In this document: positions 48,901 to 56,199 of the stretch, one piece after another
How the letters are laid out: every line of letters begins with the position of its first letter
Position numbering within the stretch: position 1 is the first letter of the stretch
Assembly: GCA_027257055.1 (NCBI GenBank)
Contig: JAPVLO010000161.1
Location: 6,278,501 to 6,342,500, forward strand
Length of the DNA stretch: 64,000 nt
Reading direction: 5' to 3'
From: Cephalopachus bancanus
Taxonomy: Eukaryota > Chordata > Mammalia > Primates > Tarsiidae
Position numbers and translations under genes: made by a program
The notes under the pieces: generated by a model
What the model was told of the DNA's origin: nothing
Databases searched by the model: none
The model's input: only the letters and a program-made list of their open reading frames with translations

Positions 48901-51900
48901 ATCACAGCTTCACCAATGCTTAACTGTTTTCTGTTGCATGATAGTACCCATCCTAATGTATATAAGGTGATATTTTTATTGTGGTTGTAACTTACACTTC
49001 TCTGATGGCTAGTGATATGAGCACTTTTTTATATGCATGTTTTCTATTTGTATATGATCTTTGGCAAAATGCCTATTCAAGTGTTTTGCCCATTTAAAAA
49101 TGTGGTTATTTTTGTGGAATTTTGGGAGTTTTACAATTTTTTAAGGATTTTAACTCTAATATGCCATTTGCAAAAATTTCTTCTACTCCACTAATGATCT
49201 TTTCACTTTATTGGTTATTTTTACTGATGCAAAGAAGTTTAAAATATAATATGGTTTTATTTGTCTATTTTGGCTTTAGTTGCCTGTGCATGTGGTGTCT
49301 TATCCAAAAAACTATTGTCAAATTCAATTACCTATACTTTCTTCTGGTAGTTTTATAGTTTGGGGCCTTACACTCAGGTCTATAATACATTTTGAGGTAC
49401 TTTTTTATGTGGTGCAAGATAATTGGCCAACTTTATTATTATTTTTTGCATGTGGATATTTAATTTTCCCAGTACATTTTGTGGAAGAGATTATCCTTTT
49501 CCACTGAGTTGTCTTGGCAGTTTTGGGCTCTGTATTTGATTTCAGTGGTGTGTATGTCTTATCTTTGTGCCATTTACATACTATTTTGATTACTGTATCT
49601 TTGCAATATGCTTTGAATTCTAGAAGCTTAAGACCTCTCAATTTGGCCCTCCTTTATAAAGTGATTCAGGTACCATGAGATTCCATATCCGTTTTGGGGT
49701 GAATTGTGTCTGTTTTAAGGTCTATTTCTCTCCCCAGGCAAAAGCTCTGAGGCAGGCTTTGGAATTGGAGGTGGGGACAATGGCAAGTGCTTCCCGCCCT
49801 CAGCCTTCAGCACTGCTCTAGTAACTGAAAGCTCATTGAGGAGGGGCAGCAGTCTGAGATTTTTTTCCTGGCTTCATCAGTGAACCACTACATTATGAAC
49901 TAGGCAAGGATCTTCTCTGTTTTCTGCATCCAATTTTCTGCTCCTATTTCACAAGTGGGTCTTGCGTGGTAAAAGGAGTTGACCACCTCTCAAATGCACT
50001 TGCCAAGGACTTATACTAAAAACAGGTAGATGGGAATAAGATGGGAAATTCTGTGCTCTGTTTAGCTTGGGATCAGGGCAATACTAAAAATGACTAAATT
50101 CTTTAATTGTGTGAATTTCTTTATGTTAGCAAATATCTAATATGTTAGATTAAACTTTGAAAAATATTAAACTATGAAAATATATAGACTTAGATTTCAA
50201 TCCTATCTCCTCTACATGAGAAACAAAAATTCTGCACAATTCACCCATCTTCCCTGAGACTGTTAACCTATCTATGATATCAAATCAATGAGATAGCTCT
50301 ATTAAGGCTTCCTTGGAGTTCTGAGTGCCAAAATCTCTGTGGAAGATCTGACAAACAGGGTCTAGGATATAATAGGTCACCGATAACTGTTAATTCAATG
50401 TCTTCCATTTATTCTTTATAATTTTTATACCTTATTCATTTTAAATACCTAAAAACTAAAAAGATTTCTGAGTTAAAATGCTAAGTAATATAAAATTTAA
50501 AAAGTTCTTTTGTGCCAAATTTTCTTTAGATTTTGTCTTAAATATTTTGTCTTCTATCTGCTTATACCTCTGGAAGCTCAATTATATGAACAAATCATAG
50601 AGAATAATTTTTCTTCAAGATCAACTAATAGACTCAATAATGTTAATATTAAATTTTTAACATGGCCAGGCTTGGTAGCTCAGCCTGTAATCCCAGCACT
50701 TTGGGAGGCCGAGACGAGTGGATTGCCTGAGCCTGCGGGTTTGAGACCAGCCCAGGCAACTTGGTGAGACCTGGTCCTTACAATAAATCAAAAATTAGCT
50801 GGGTGTGGTAGCCTGTAGTTCTGGCTACTTGGAAGACTGAGGCTGAAGGATTGCTGGCACCCAGCAGGTCGATGCTGTGTTAGCCGTGAGCTTGCCACTG
50901 CCCTCCAGCCTGGGTGACAGAGTGAGACTCTGACTCAAAAAAAATATATTTTTTAAACATAATGCTTAATAATTTTTGCCTTTAACATTGCCCTTATATT
51001 AAAATTTCTAATTCGTACAGATTAATTCATACAACTTATGACAGACTGTAAATCTACCTTGACTATTTCTGCCTCTACATCTTACTAAAAACCTTCTCCT
51101 TGCCTATGGTTGTCCTTACTTTGCTCATCAACCTTCCCACCTCCCAGATATCTTTGGGCTGCACTTCCCTTCTTACACTTCTGCTTGACTGTCACCACCC
51201 AGAGTGAACTCTTACTGCTCTAAATTGTATTTAGAATGCATTGAGGCATATATAGTTTACTATTTAATGCAATATGTATTCATTAACTGATTATTGTAGT
51301 TGTTTTTAATACTTTTGTATTTCATTTTTTTTTTTGAGTTGGAGTCTCACTCTGTCGCCCAGACTGGAGTTTTATAATAAAATTAAAAGTGATTTACATA
51401 TTGTTTCCTCAACATTGTCAGGATAAAGATGTTTTGAGGTAAAGGCAGTGTGAGAAAAAAGTGTTACTAAAAATCTCATTTCTTTGTATTTTCCACAGCA
51501 CAATGTCTTGCTTTAGGTTCTACTCAGTAGAAAGTTTTCAACTGTGTGCACAGCCTGAGGTTAATGCTTACTGAAATCAATTAGCACATATTTACTGTCA
51601 AGTCTCAAAATCGGATGCAGGGTAAATCCCTATCTAATTAAATTTACTGTAATATTGTCATGTCTGTTATTTTTATAGCAGAAATAAGAGTAACAGGGTA
51701 AGCCGTATTAGTATTACAGAATTCAATTCATATCATTCTTATTTTCTAGGAGCTGTTACCCTTTGCTGTGGTAGGGAGTATGGATGAGGTGAAAGTTGGA
51801 AAAAGGATAGTCAGAGGCCGTCACTACCCTTGGGGAGTTTTGCAAGGTAAATATGAACAATAGAGGGCAGAGTTGGAACAATCAAGTCAAATATACCATG

Positions 51901-54701
51901 TATATCCCCATCATTTCAAAAATGACATCTTAACCTGAGCCAGCACTGTATTGGTAACTCTTGCTAGTCTGTAAATTAACAGTTACTAGTGAGGAACACA
52001 GGTTCTGTTTGATTTAAACTAACGATTACTTTGACCACAATTCATTCTCATAGGAATTTGCTGAATGCTGCTTTTAGCCAAACTCTGCAGTGACTGGAAA
52101 GAATTTCCTTGTTTACCCCAATGTGCCACATGCACATTATCTCTCTATGCATAAACCATGACATTCAGAATTCTGGGGAGCACTTTTAACAAAATCGAAG
52201 CATAAATACTAGTTTTTAAACATGTTACATAAATGAATTACCACCTAATTAAAAAATTTTGTTTAGTTGGTCACTAGAAAAAAGAAAAACTACTTTAAAG
52301 CAAAGAAGTATAATTTACCTTTGGCCAAATTGTATCTTCGACAATTATATTATTATTTAGCATCACGATGAATTGGAATACTGTAATAGGCAATAATTTA
52401 TGATCTTGTTCATATACTTATGGTAGTATCATTGGAGAATGGAAAATTTCTACTTGTATAGGTTTTCAAATTATGCTTTTAAAATTGACCCATTGGGAAC
52501 TTTTAAATGTATTAAACATACTGAAAACTTAACATGTTCTAAAAGTCATTGTATTATATTGTATTATATGTTATATATATGTTTATACTACCTATAAACA
52601 TAAAATTTGGTCACAATATTATATGCAATAAACAGTATGTTGTGATCAGTCTTCTTTCTTTATTATAAAGAAGTGGGGTACATTTCAGGGTTAGGTATGT
52701 GATCAGTCTTCTGAATGATAAACATAAGAAAGAGTCTTGTGAATTGTTTTTAATTAATTTAACTGATTAATTTGAATATATTTTTCATGTACATGATTTT
52801 TTGAAATATGTATACATTGTGTAATGGCTAAATTGATACATTAACATATACATTTCCTCACTTATATTTGTGGTGACAAGGCTTAACATCTAAAATACCC
52901 TGAGGGTAGCTTGTAACATTCTAACACAGTTGTTAATTAAAACCTATGGCATATATGCACACAAAATGTTATTTTACATTTCCTGTTTATTCTCTAGTTA
53001 ATAAATTTAAAGCAAATTTGCTGACTTCTAAATAAATTCTGCCTATAATTGATATATACAAATATAACACAACCGCATTACATGGTTAAAAGAGTTATAG
53101 CCATTAATCAAATGGATCACTTATGTGTTATTTTAAGTGTATTTTTATCCATGCATTCAATTACAAACACTTAAGTGATTGTTAGGGATTGATAATGGGT
53201 GTTGTGGATTTATTCATTTTTTTTTTACTAGTGGAAAATGAAAATCACTGTGACTTTGTTAAGCTCCGGGATATGCTTCTTTGTACCAATATGGAAAACT
53301 TGAAGGAACAAACCCACATTCAGCACTATGAATGCTATAGGCGCTACAAACTGCAAAAAATGGGCTTTACAGATGTGGGCCCAGACAACCATCCAGTTAG
53401 GTGAGTATCCATATTGCTATCACAGCCAAATGGACAATTTAGAAATCCCCTGCAAACACAAGGTCAATAATTGGGAATGAGAATAATTATATTTCTCTAA
53501 TTCTGAACCATCCCGAATTTTAGGTGTTTAAGTCATCTTTAAACTAAGATGAAAATAATGAGTAGGGACAACTTAATACAATATTTCATTTATATGCAGA
53601 AATATATGTATATATGCTAAAATGTGCATCCAAGAAAAGTATTATTTTGTTTTATTTTTTGTATTTATGTGAAATAAAAGATAAGGAAAGAGACTGGAAA
53701 ACATTAGCAAAGATTGGCAAAGGATATTGAGAAGAGTTTAATGGAGGGAACAGCTTAAAAGCAGTAGTGCAATGTCCTGGAAGTCAGTCAAGTGAATAAA
53801 TTTTGAGAGCAGGTGTATTTTTCTGTACTGATGAGGAATAGAACTTGTGCTGTAAAAGTGTGGCAGTATAGTATATATAATTCAGTTATAGCATTTATGG
53901 TTTTTTGAAGTCAATCAAAATTTAACTGTCTTTTTTTTTTTTTTTTTTTTTTTGAGTTGGAGTCTCACTCTGTCGCCCAGACTGGAGTGCAGTGGCCGCT
54001 CCCGGCCACCTCAGCCTCGACCTGCTGGGCTCCGGCAATCCTTCTGTCTCAGCCTTCCAAGTAGCCGGAATTACAGGCATGCGCTACCATGCCTGGCTGA
54101 TTTTTTGATGTATTATAGAGATGAGGTCTCGCCAAGTTGCCTGGGCGGGTCTCGAACCCGCGGGCACAGGCAGTCCACTCACCTCAGCCACCGAGCCCGG
54201 CAATTTAACTGTCTTAAATGAATTACATTCTGAAAGGTGACTTACTTTATTTTAGCTATTTTGAAAATAATCTCATACATTAGGAATTTCCCCAAATATT
54301 GTCAAAAGATGTGAAAAGTATGATATAAAGTGGTGGCAATAAGAAATCGTTCATATAAGTGTTTGAAAATTCTAGTATTCTTTATATATACTCTGATGTT
54401 AAATATTGTGCCTAATGTTTTATAAATCATGATATAGAAGTTTCCATTTTTTTGTTGTTATACACGAGATAAGGTTGGTAAATATCCTTATATGGGACCT
54501 TACATATATATTATATACATGCTTATATTAGCATTTTGATATGATAGTAATAAAATATTTCTGTCTAGTTTTCAAGAAATCTATGAAGCCAAAAGACAAG
54601 AGTTTTATGATCAATGCCAAAAGGAAGAAGAAGAATTGAAATGGAGATTTATGCAGCGAGTAAAGGAGAAAGAAACAACATTTAAAGAAGCTGAAAAAGA
54701 G
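10029..54701 (+). CDS. SEPTIN14: Septin-14 (partial, 8 spliced coding exons; 3' end beyond window)
   Basis: Septins are GTP-binding cytoskeletal proteins that assemble into hetero-oligomeric filaments; SEPTIN14 belongs to the SEPT6 group (6, 8, 10, 11, 14) and in human is mainly testicular. Joining the eight exons gives 373 codons with no stop and matching phases at all seven junctions. Visible domains: a short N-terminus (1-18), the alpha-0 region (about 30-50), Walker A GETGIGKS at residues 59-66, G3 position KTVG (111-114), G4 AKAD (194-197), the septin unique element (about 285-345), and the start of a charged coiled coil (from about 345). Residues such as [15 protein letters not shown] and [13 protein letters not shown] match SEPTIN14 better than SEPTIN10. 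The human protein is about 432 residues, so roughly 60 C-terminal residues are missing and should lie downstream. Every splice site is GT-AG. I judged the paralogue from remembered family sequences, not a search. Confidence 0.93.
10083..11109 (+). other. Start of SEPTIN14 intron 1, unassigned
   Basis: AT-rich intronic sequence. I see no repeat family or exon here. Confidence 0.5.
11110..11385 (-). mobile_element. MLT1-type LTR (MaLR), 3' LTR of interrupted element
   Basis: The reverse complement matches MLT1-like LTRs: the region normally near the end (CCATAAGTTGTATAATTTATAAACAATAGAAATTTATTGC order), then GGGAAGTCCAA, GGTGCGGGCTTAC and CCATTCATGAGGGC. It pairs with the LTR at 14290-14640. 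Confidence 0.75.
11386..12714 (-). mobile_element. L1 fragment inserted in the MaLR element, antisense
   Basis: It includes L1 3' UTR (GGGGGTACATATGAGATTTG) and ORF2 remnants. It separates an MLT1-type LTR from MaLR internal sequence. Confidence 0.85.
12715..14289 (-). mobile_element. MaLR (ERVL-type) internal region, decayed
   Basis: The antisense internal sequence resembles MaLR/THE1/MST internal DNA, including ATCATTCAGCATCAA, AAGTTAAGTGCTTTCAGAAT and AAAGCCACTTCCACATTTT near the 5' LTR boundary. No intact reading frame remains. Confidence 0.7.
14290..14640 (-). mobile_element. MLT1-type LTR (MaLR), 5' LTR
   Basis: The reverse-oriented MLT1-like LTR begins at the GTTTTAGTCTCCTTGGGC junction. 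It has AAATTTATTGCTCACAG, GTCTGGCGAGGG and TGACCTAATCACCTCC in order. Confidence 0.8.
14641..15069. other. Intron 1, unassigned
   Basis: No recognised element. Confidence 0.4.
15070..15361 (-). repeat. Alu, antisense
   Basis: A full dimer with poly-T start and several unique changes. Confidence 0.92.
15362..15679. other. Intron 1, unassigned
   Basis: No recognised element. Confidence 0.4.
15880..16170 (-). repeat. Alu, antisense, 14-bp TSD
   Basis: Flanked by exact TAGTTATACTTTTT repeats at 15866-15879 and 16171-16184. Retains the CAAGCTGCCC block, so it is of the undeleted subfamily. Confidence 0.96.
16431..16730 (-). repeat. Alu, antisense, 15-bp TSD
   Basis: Flanked by exact AAATATAATATTTTT repeats at 16416-16430 and 16731-16745. 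Full dimer, with the undeleted CAAGTTGCCC. Confidence 0.96.
17544..17837 (-). repeat. Alu in L1, antisense, 11-bp TSD
   Basis: Flanked by TTTACTTTTTC at 17533-17543 and 17838-17848. Undeleted subfamily. Confidence 0.95.
18601..18887 (-). repeat. Alu in L1, antisense, 15-bp TSD
   Basis: Flanked by CTGGATTTGTTCTTT at 18586-18600 and 18888-18902. It has older sequence features than its neighbours. Confidence 0.95.
18941..19198 (+). repeat. Alu in L1, sense, 11-bp TSD, internal deletion
   Basis: Flanked by ACTCTTTTTTG at 18930-18940 and 19199-19209. About 40 bp of the right arm, including the usual CACTGCACTCCAGTCTGGG block, is deleted. Confidence 0.95.
19553..19833 (-). repeat. Young-type Alu in L1, antisense, 14-bp TSD
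   Basis: Flanked by TGCTACTTATTTTT at 19539-19552 and 19834-19847. Shows both CTCGCTGCCCAGG and GCCGGAATTACAGG. Confidence 0.96.
23200..24690 (-). repeat. Degenerate tandem units in the L1 5' UTR
   Basis: Related anchor motifs (GCAGTGTTCA at 23311, GCTGTGGTATCC at 23546, GCAGTATTCA at 23828, GCAGTGTTCA at 24117) recur every 235-290 bp, each followed by GGTGG-type sequence and a shared gap to a GGCAGGG block. Confidence 0.6.
24698..25610 (-). mobile_element. Old L1 ORF2 fragment, right part of a split element
   Basis: Antisense ORF2 remnants (ACTAATATTCTGTTGAG at 24743; AATTTCTTCAATAGACATTTG at 24998) continue the element at 15680-16920. Confidence 0.75.
25611..27262. other. Intron 1, mostly unassigned; pyrimidine tract
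   Basis: No exon or repeat family is recognised except a polypyrimidine low-complexity tract at about 26850-26915 (ATT, then CTT and CCT units). Confidence 0.5.
27263..27524 (+). repeat. Young-type Alu, sense, internal deletion
   Basis: Shows GGGCAGCGAGACC and AATCAGC. It lacks a short stretch of the right arm (GGATCACGCAGGTCGGGAGC joins directly). Confidence 0.93.
27525..27944. other. Intron 1, unassigned
   Basis: AT-rich, with no recognised element. Confidence 0.4.
31368..32609 (-). mobile_element. Solo LTR, class II (ERVK-type) candidate, 6-bp TSD
   Basis: A 1,242-bp block starts TGCCGG and ends CCAACA on the + strand and is flanked by exact GGAATG repeats (31362-31367, 32610-32615). 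A 6-bp duplication is typical of class II endogenous retroviruses. On the minus strand it begins TGTTGGGAGTC, has a TATAAAAG box (complement of 31495-31502) and an AATAAA signal (complement of 31475-31480), and ends in CGGCA. No internal viral genes are present, so it looks like a recombination-derived solo LTR. Confidence 0.88.
34240..34519 (-). repeat. Alu, antisense, in L1
   Basis: A full dimer of the undeleted subfamily. T-rich TTTATTTTTTTTT flanks are a probable target duplication. Confidence 0.93.
34747..35705 (-). repeat. Directly repeated block in the L1 5' UTR
   Basis: About 220 bp at 34747-34968 recurs nearly unchanged at 35485-35705, offset about 738 bp. The copies differ at only a handful of sites, for example GCCGC against GCAGC and CTCCTCACTCCC against CTCACTCCC. 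Confidence 0.9.
36395..36695. mobile_element. Tigger-like non-autonomous DNA transposon
   Basis: The start CAACTTACAATGGTTCAACTT and end GATGGGTTTATTGGGACATA are diverged inverted ends, with AGATAGGCTAAGCTAAGCT between them. This resembles a Tigger-type MITE; the exact family is uncertain. Confidence 0.55.
37010..37130 (+). CDS. SEPTIN14: SEPTIN14 coding exon 2 (residues 19-58)
   Basis: The exon encodes the stretch from [10 protein letters not shown] to the alpha-0 segment and beta-1 strand ending ILCVG, just before the P-loop. It is flanked by an acceptor TTTTATTTAAG and a strong donor GTAAGT, and ends in phase 1. The residues agree with human SEPTIN14 except for a few substitutions, including a Cys where human has Asn in the LPNQ segment. 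It follows an intron of 26.9 kb filled mostly by antisense L1 elements. Confidence 0.93.
37301..37606 (+). repeat. Alu, sense, in intron 2
   Basis: A full dimer with a 22-base A tail. It carries a small duplication GGATGGAAGGATGGAAGGAT in the right arm. Confidence 0.94.
37740..38110 (-). mobile_element. Old L1 3' end, antisense, close to exon 3
   Basis: L1 3' UTR-type sequence (ATTTATGGGATACGATGTGATA; then ACCCTTTGACTAGCAACTTC) ends about 60 bp before the exon 3 acceptor. Confidence 0.82.
38168..38363 (+). CDS. SEPTIN14: SEPTIN14 coding exon 3 (P-loop and switch regions, residues 59-124)
   Basis: This exon carries the nucleotide-binding core: Walker [10 protein letters not shown] (residues 59-67) and the switch I and II region ending [10 protein letters not shown]. 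The G3 motif, DxxG in active GTPases, reads KTVG with Lys111 at 38323-38325; this group of septins is already degenerate here. No switch I catalytic Thr is evident, as is known for SEPT6-group members, which bind but do not hydrolyse GTP. The acceptor (TATGTCTATTACAG) has a weak pyrimidine tract and lies about 60 bp from an antisense L1 fragment. The donor is GTTAGT, in phase 2. Confidence 0.94.
38650..39130 (-). mobile_element. Old L1 fragment with short tandem repeats, antisense
   Basis: L1 3' region. It includes three copies of AACATATACTGTACCCTTT-type units (38703-38770) and two copies of AATAATATTACATCATGTAT (38988-39041). Confidence 0.75.
39160..39930 (-). mobile_element. Possible old L1 5' UTR, antisense
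   Basis: GC-richer sequence after L1 ORF1-like text. It resembles an L1M 5' region but the family was not confirmed. Confidence 0.4.
39931..40591 (+). other. End of intron 3, unassigned
   Basis: AT-rich sequence, possibly with decayed antisense L1, leading to the exon 4 acceptor. Confidence 0.4.
40592..40778 (+). CDS. SEPTIN14: SEPTIN14 coding exon 4 (residues 124-186)
   Basis: The exon encodes [20 protein letters not shown], the conserved septin segment after switch II, then [20 protein letters not shown] and the lead-in to G4. The polypyrimidine tract is a near-continuous T run ending in TTTTAG. The donor is GTGTGT after AAG, in phase 0. Identity to the human protein is very high over the whole exon. 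Confidence 0.95.
40870..41190. mobile_element. Interspersed repeat, DNA-transposon-like
   Basis: The order ATCATAGAGTGTACTTACAT, GTACAGCATGTTACTGTACC and TATTATAATCTTACAAACCA matches a common mammalian interspersed repeat that I cannot name with certainty. Confidence 0.5.
41270..41660 (-). mobile_element. MLT1-type LTR, antisense
   Basis: A third MLT1-like LTR in this window: the ends read CCATTGAAAAATACCACAA and AGAATTTCAATGGATACATT, with CACGTGCATGTGG in between. Confidence 0.75.
41703..41953. repeat. 125-bp tandem duplication
   Basis: Unit 1 (41703-41827) and unit 2 (41828-41953) both run from TGTATCAGTTTGGAAAA to CTGGGAAAAACCTGCA. They differ at under ten sites by eye. Confidence 0.95.
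42186..42457 (-). repeat. Alu, antisense, 5'-truncated
   Basis: The dimer lacks its last left-arm bases. Similar TTATACA-containing flanks suggest a diverged target duplication. Confidence 0.93.
42862..42914. repeat. (CA)n microsatellite
   Basis: About 26 uninterrupted CA units, ending 21 bp before an Alu. Confidence 0.98.
42936..43218 (+). repeat. Young-type Alu, sense, 15-bp TSD
   Basis: Flanked by AAAAGATGGTAACCA at 42921-42935 and 43219-43233. It has GGGCAGCGAGACC, AATCAGCC and TAATTCCGG. Confidence 0.96.
43219..43707 (+). other. End of intron 4, unassigned
   Basis: AT-rich, with no recognised element. Confidence 0.4.
43708..43869 (+). CDS. SEPTIN14: SEPTIN14 coding exon 5 (G4 motif, residues 187-240)
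   Basis: The exon begins [19 protein letters not shown] and so contains the guanine-specificity motif AKAD (43729-43740). It continues through the conserved [15 protein letters not shown] segment. It is exactly 54 codons, phase 0 at both ends, with acceptor TTCTTAATAG and donor GTAAGT. It is followed by the second longest intron (7.9 kb), filled with old antisense L1 sequence and four main Alus. Confidence 0.95.
43985..44280 (-). repeat. Young-type Alu, antisense
   Basis: A full dimer with CTTGCTGCCCAGG and GCCGGAATTACAGG. The flanks AATTCCTTTTTT and AATTCTTTTTTT are a near-exact target duplication. Confidence 0.95.
44282..46935 (-). mobile_element. Cluster of old L1 fragments, antisense
   Basis: There are successive antisense L1M-like pieces: a 3' end at 44290, ORF2 to about 45420, a second 3' end at 45420-45720, then ORF2 to 46935. 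All are heavily decayed and are interrupted by an Alu at 46531-46795. Confidence 0.78.
46531..46795 (-). repeat. Alu, antisense, 12-bp TSD, internal deletion
   Basis: Flanked by TTGATTTTCTTT at 46519-46530 and 46796-46807. The block between CACTCTG and TGGCCGCTCC, about 20 bp, is missing. Confidence 0.95.
46936..47243 (-). repeat. Old Alu, antisense
   Basis: Diverged, after a CT-rich and poly-T tract. It lacks the younger variants. Confidence 0.88.
47735..47832 (-). repeat. Alu internal fragment, antisense
   Basis: About 100 bp of the mid-Alu (CTCAGCCTTCCAAGTAGCTG to TTGTAGAGACAAG). Confidence 0.75.
48083..48302 (-). repeat. Alu, antisense, lacking part of the right arm
   Basis: After the T run the sequence enters directly at CCGACCTCTGGG. 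Undeleted subfamily (CAAGTTGCCC). The flanks ACTTTAAATTT and ACTTTTAATTT are similar. Confidence 0.92.
48405..49700 (-). mobile_element. Old L1 fragment, antisense
   Basis: The 3' region followed by ORF2 remnants ([20 protein letters not shown] at about 48540 on the minus strand). It is heavily decayed. Confidence 0.78.
49701..50663 (+). other. Intron 5, unassigned
   Basis: A GC-richer stretch at about 49730-49990 is followed by AT-rich sequence. I recognise no family. Confidence 0.4.
50664..50945 (+). repeat. Alu, sense
   Basis: A full dimer of the undeleted type (GGCAACTTGGTGAGACC). Confidence 0.94.
50946..51328 (+). other. Intron 5, unassigned
   Basis: No recognised element. Confidence 0.4.
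51329..51371 (-). repeat. Hyper-truncated Alu 3' end, antisense
   Basis: Only the tail and last ~34 bp of Alu remain (GAGTTGGAGTCTC to AGACTGGAG). The bases are unchanged from consensus, so it is probably a recent truncated insertion. Confidence 0.85.
51372..51749 (+). other. End of intron 5, unassigned
   Basis: No recognised element before the exon 6 acceptor. Confidence 0.4.
51750..51846 (+). CDS. SEPTIN14: SEPTIN14 coding exon 6 (residues 241-272)
   Basis: The exon encodes [18 protein letters not shown] and then [11 protein letters not shown], a conserved septin core segment that in the family leads towards the G dimer interface. The acceptor is TTATTTTCTAG; the donor GTAAAT follows CAAG, in phase 1. 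A Glu at the first codon replaces the Gly of human SEPTIN14 and SEPTIN10. This exon is too short to stand out as an open reading frame alone, but it joins in phase to both neighbours. Confidence 0.94.
51847..53231 (+). other. Intron 6, mostly unassigned
   Basis: AT-rich. The only element I recognise is the 42-bp L1 at 52656-52697. Confidence 0.5.
52656..52697 (-). mobile_element. 42-bp L1 insertion with 15-bp TSD
   Basis: The last ~42 bp of an L1 3' UTR (TGGGGTACATTTCAGGGTTA region, compare 3115 and 62890) sits between exact TGTGATCAGTCTTCT repeats at 52641-52655 and 52698-52712. On the minus strand it carries AATAAAG near its end. Confidence 0.9.
53232..53400 (+). CDS. SEPTIN14: SEPTIN14 coding exon 7 (septin unique element, residues 273-329)
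   Basis: The exon starts [20 protein letters not shown] and continues with the septin unique element ([20 protein letters not shown]), which in the family contributes to subunit contacts in the filament. The acceptor is a T tract ending ACTAG. The donor is GTGAGT, in phase 2, completing a Ser codon with the next exon. Confidence 0.95.
53401..53932 (+). other. Start of intron 7, unassigned
   Basis: AT-rich, with no recognised element. Confidence 0.4.
53933..54201 (-). repeat. Intermediate-type Alu, antisense, 14-bp TSD
   Basis: Flanked by AATTTAACTGTCTT at 53919-53932 and 54202-54215. It has GCCGGAATTACAGG and CTGATT but keeps CAAGTTGCC. A short block near the 5' end of the element is deleted. 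Confidence 0.96.
54202..54568 (+). other. End of intron 7, unassigned
   Basis: AT-rich, with no recognised element. Confidence 0.4.
54569..54701 (+). CDS. SEPTIN14: SEPTIN14 coding exon 8 (start of coiled coil, residues 329-373)
   Basis: The exon encodes [18 protein letters not shown] and then a Glu/Lys-rich stretch ending TFKEAEKE, which leads into the C-terminal coiled coil of the SEPT6 group. The acceptor is TTTCTGTCTAG and the donor GTAAGT, in phase 0. I searched the 9.3 kb downstream by eye for the next family segment (about 60 residues, starting like ELQDKFEHLK) and did not find it. Confidence 0.94.
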
Positions 54702-56199
54702 GTAAGTATTGCCAGTCTGATATCATTTGTATTTATTTTGAGGTGTCCTATAATTTGAGGGTTTTAGTGTCAAGAGTTTAGTTGATATTTTTGGAGTATA
54801 CTTGCTATTGTTTTAAAAAAGTAGCTATTTACCATGCAGGATTTGAATATAGCCTTTACAAAATTATAGTCTGTAACTTTATTCTTCTACAGCACTTGAG
54901 TAATTTTCCATTTAAATAACCCATAAAATAATTTTCTAAAATGTATTTACCATTATTTTATTTGTAGTTAAATTTTTATGCAAAAGTCTAATGTATAACA
55001 AATTTAAGCTATTTAGTTGTATAAAGAGTCATACTTTCTAACATTGTTACTGCATTAGAAAATTGTCTTCACTTGTATAAATAAGGAAATGTTGATTAAT
55101 GCATGCTGTGACTAATTAGAGAATTTTAACTGGTAAATTATGTGAATTTTTGCTCATTTTATTCCATGCCATTTCTGAGAATATTTAAAATGAGCCTATT
55201 AACATAGTTTTGATTATTTGCCCCAAGTAAGTTTTTGATGAAGGCATATATTAGAAACCATAATGTCTTTCTCTCAAGTGCAGGTGGCTTCAGTTTAAGA
55301 ACATTTTGTTTTATTCATTACATTGGAACATTAACTTCCTTTTCCATAAAAACAAGGTGTTGATTAGGTGCTATAGACAAGATGTCTCACTCAGGGACAG
55401 TTGAATTATAAGTAATAGAACTTTTGTTAACTTAGGTAAAAAGAAAAAGTTTGGAAGCATACAGGGGTACCTTATGGCACTGAAGAACAGGAGTGTCTGG
55501 ATCACATGAAGACTTAAACCCAAACTAGACCAGAAATCAAAGCAACCCTTTAAACTTTCTATTTCTTCCCCCACCTCACTTCCCTTAGTTATGGATCCTT
55601 ACTTCTGTTCATCTGCTTCATTTATTTTTCTTTATGGAGATCAGTTTTTTTCCCATTTCTTCAACCATACTTTTTCTTCTCCTTTTTTTTTTTTTTTTAG
55701 GAAGAACTGGCCACAGCCTAAAATTGGCTTTCCAAAGTGGTAAATAGTAGAGCCTCTTATTAGGATTTAATAATGCCTGCAGGAAGGAGCAAGTACCTTT
55801 CTGGGCAGAAGGAAAATAGCCATGATTTTAAGGGCACTTTCAAACAATAAGGTGACAAGGAAACAAGCCCGCCTGGGTTGCTTAGAAAATGAATAACTTA
55901 ATTATTTTCGACATGGTACATAAGCAATTAATCTAATAAATTTACAAGAAAACTGGAGGTTCACAGATGTAAACTTTCTAAGCACACCTACCAGATGAAT
56001 TAGCCAGAATGTAAATGTAAGTCCTTAAAATTTTTTAATACTTGAAAATTAAGTTTTATATATTCCTCATCCCTAGGGAGTCTTATCACTTTTTAATATT
56101 CTAATTTATTATTTGTATTTTTTCAAATAATTGTTTCTATGTTCATGGTAGTCTTGTTCGTTATTAATTTATAATTCTACACATGATAGAGAGTACTCT
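54702..56199 (+). other. Start of SEPTIN14 intron 8, unassigned
   Basis: No exon or clear repeat family recognised. A pyrimidine tract ending in AG at 55700 is followed by an early stop and does not match the septin tail. Confidence 0.5.

Noticed and set aside
55680..55760. Pyrimidine tract and AG followed by GAAGAACTGG, a candidate next septin exon
   Set aside because: It hits a stop after a few codons and does not match the SEPT6-group coiled-coil segment expected next.
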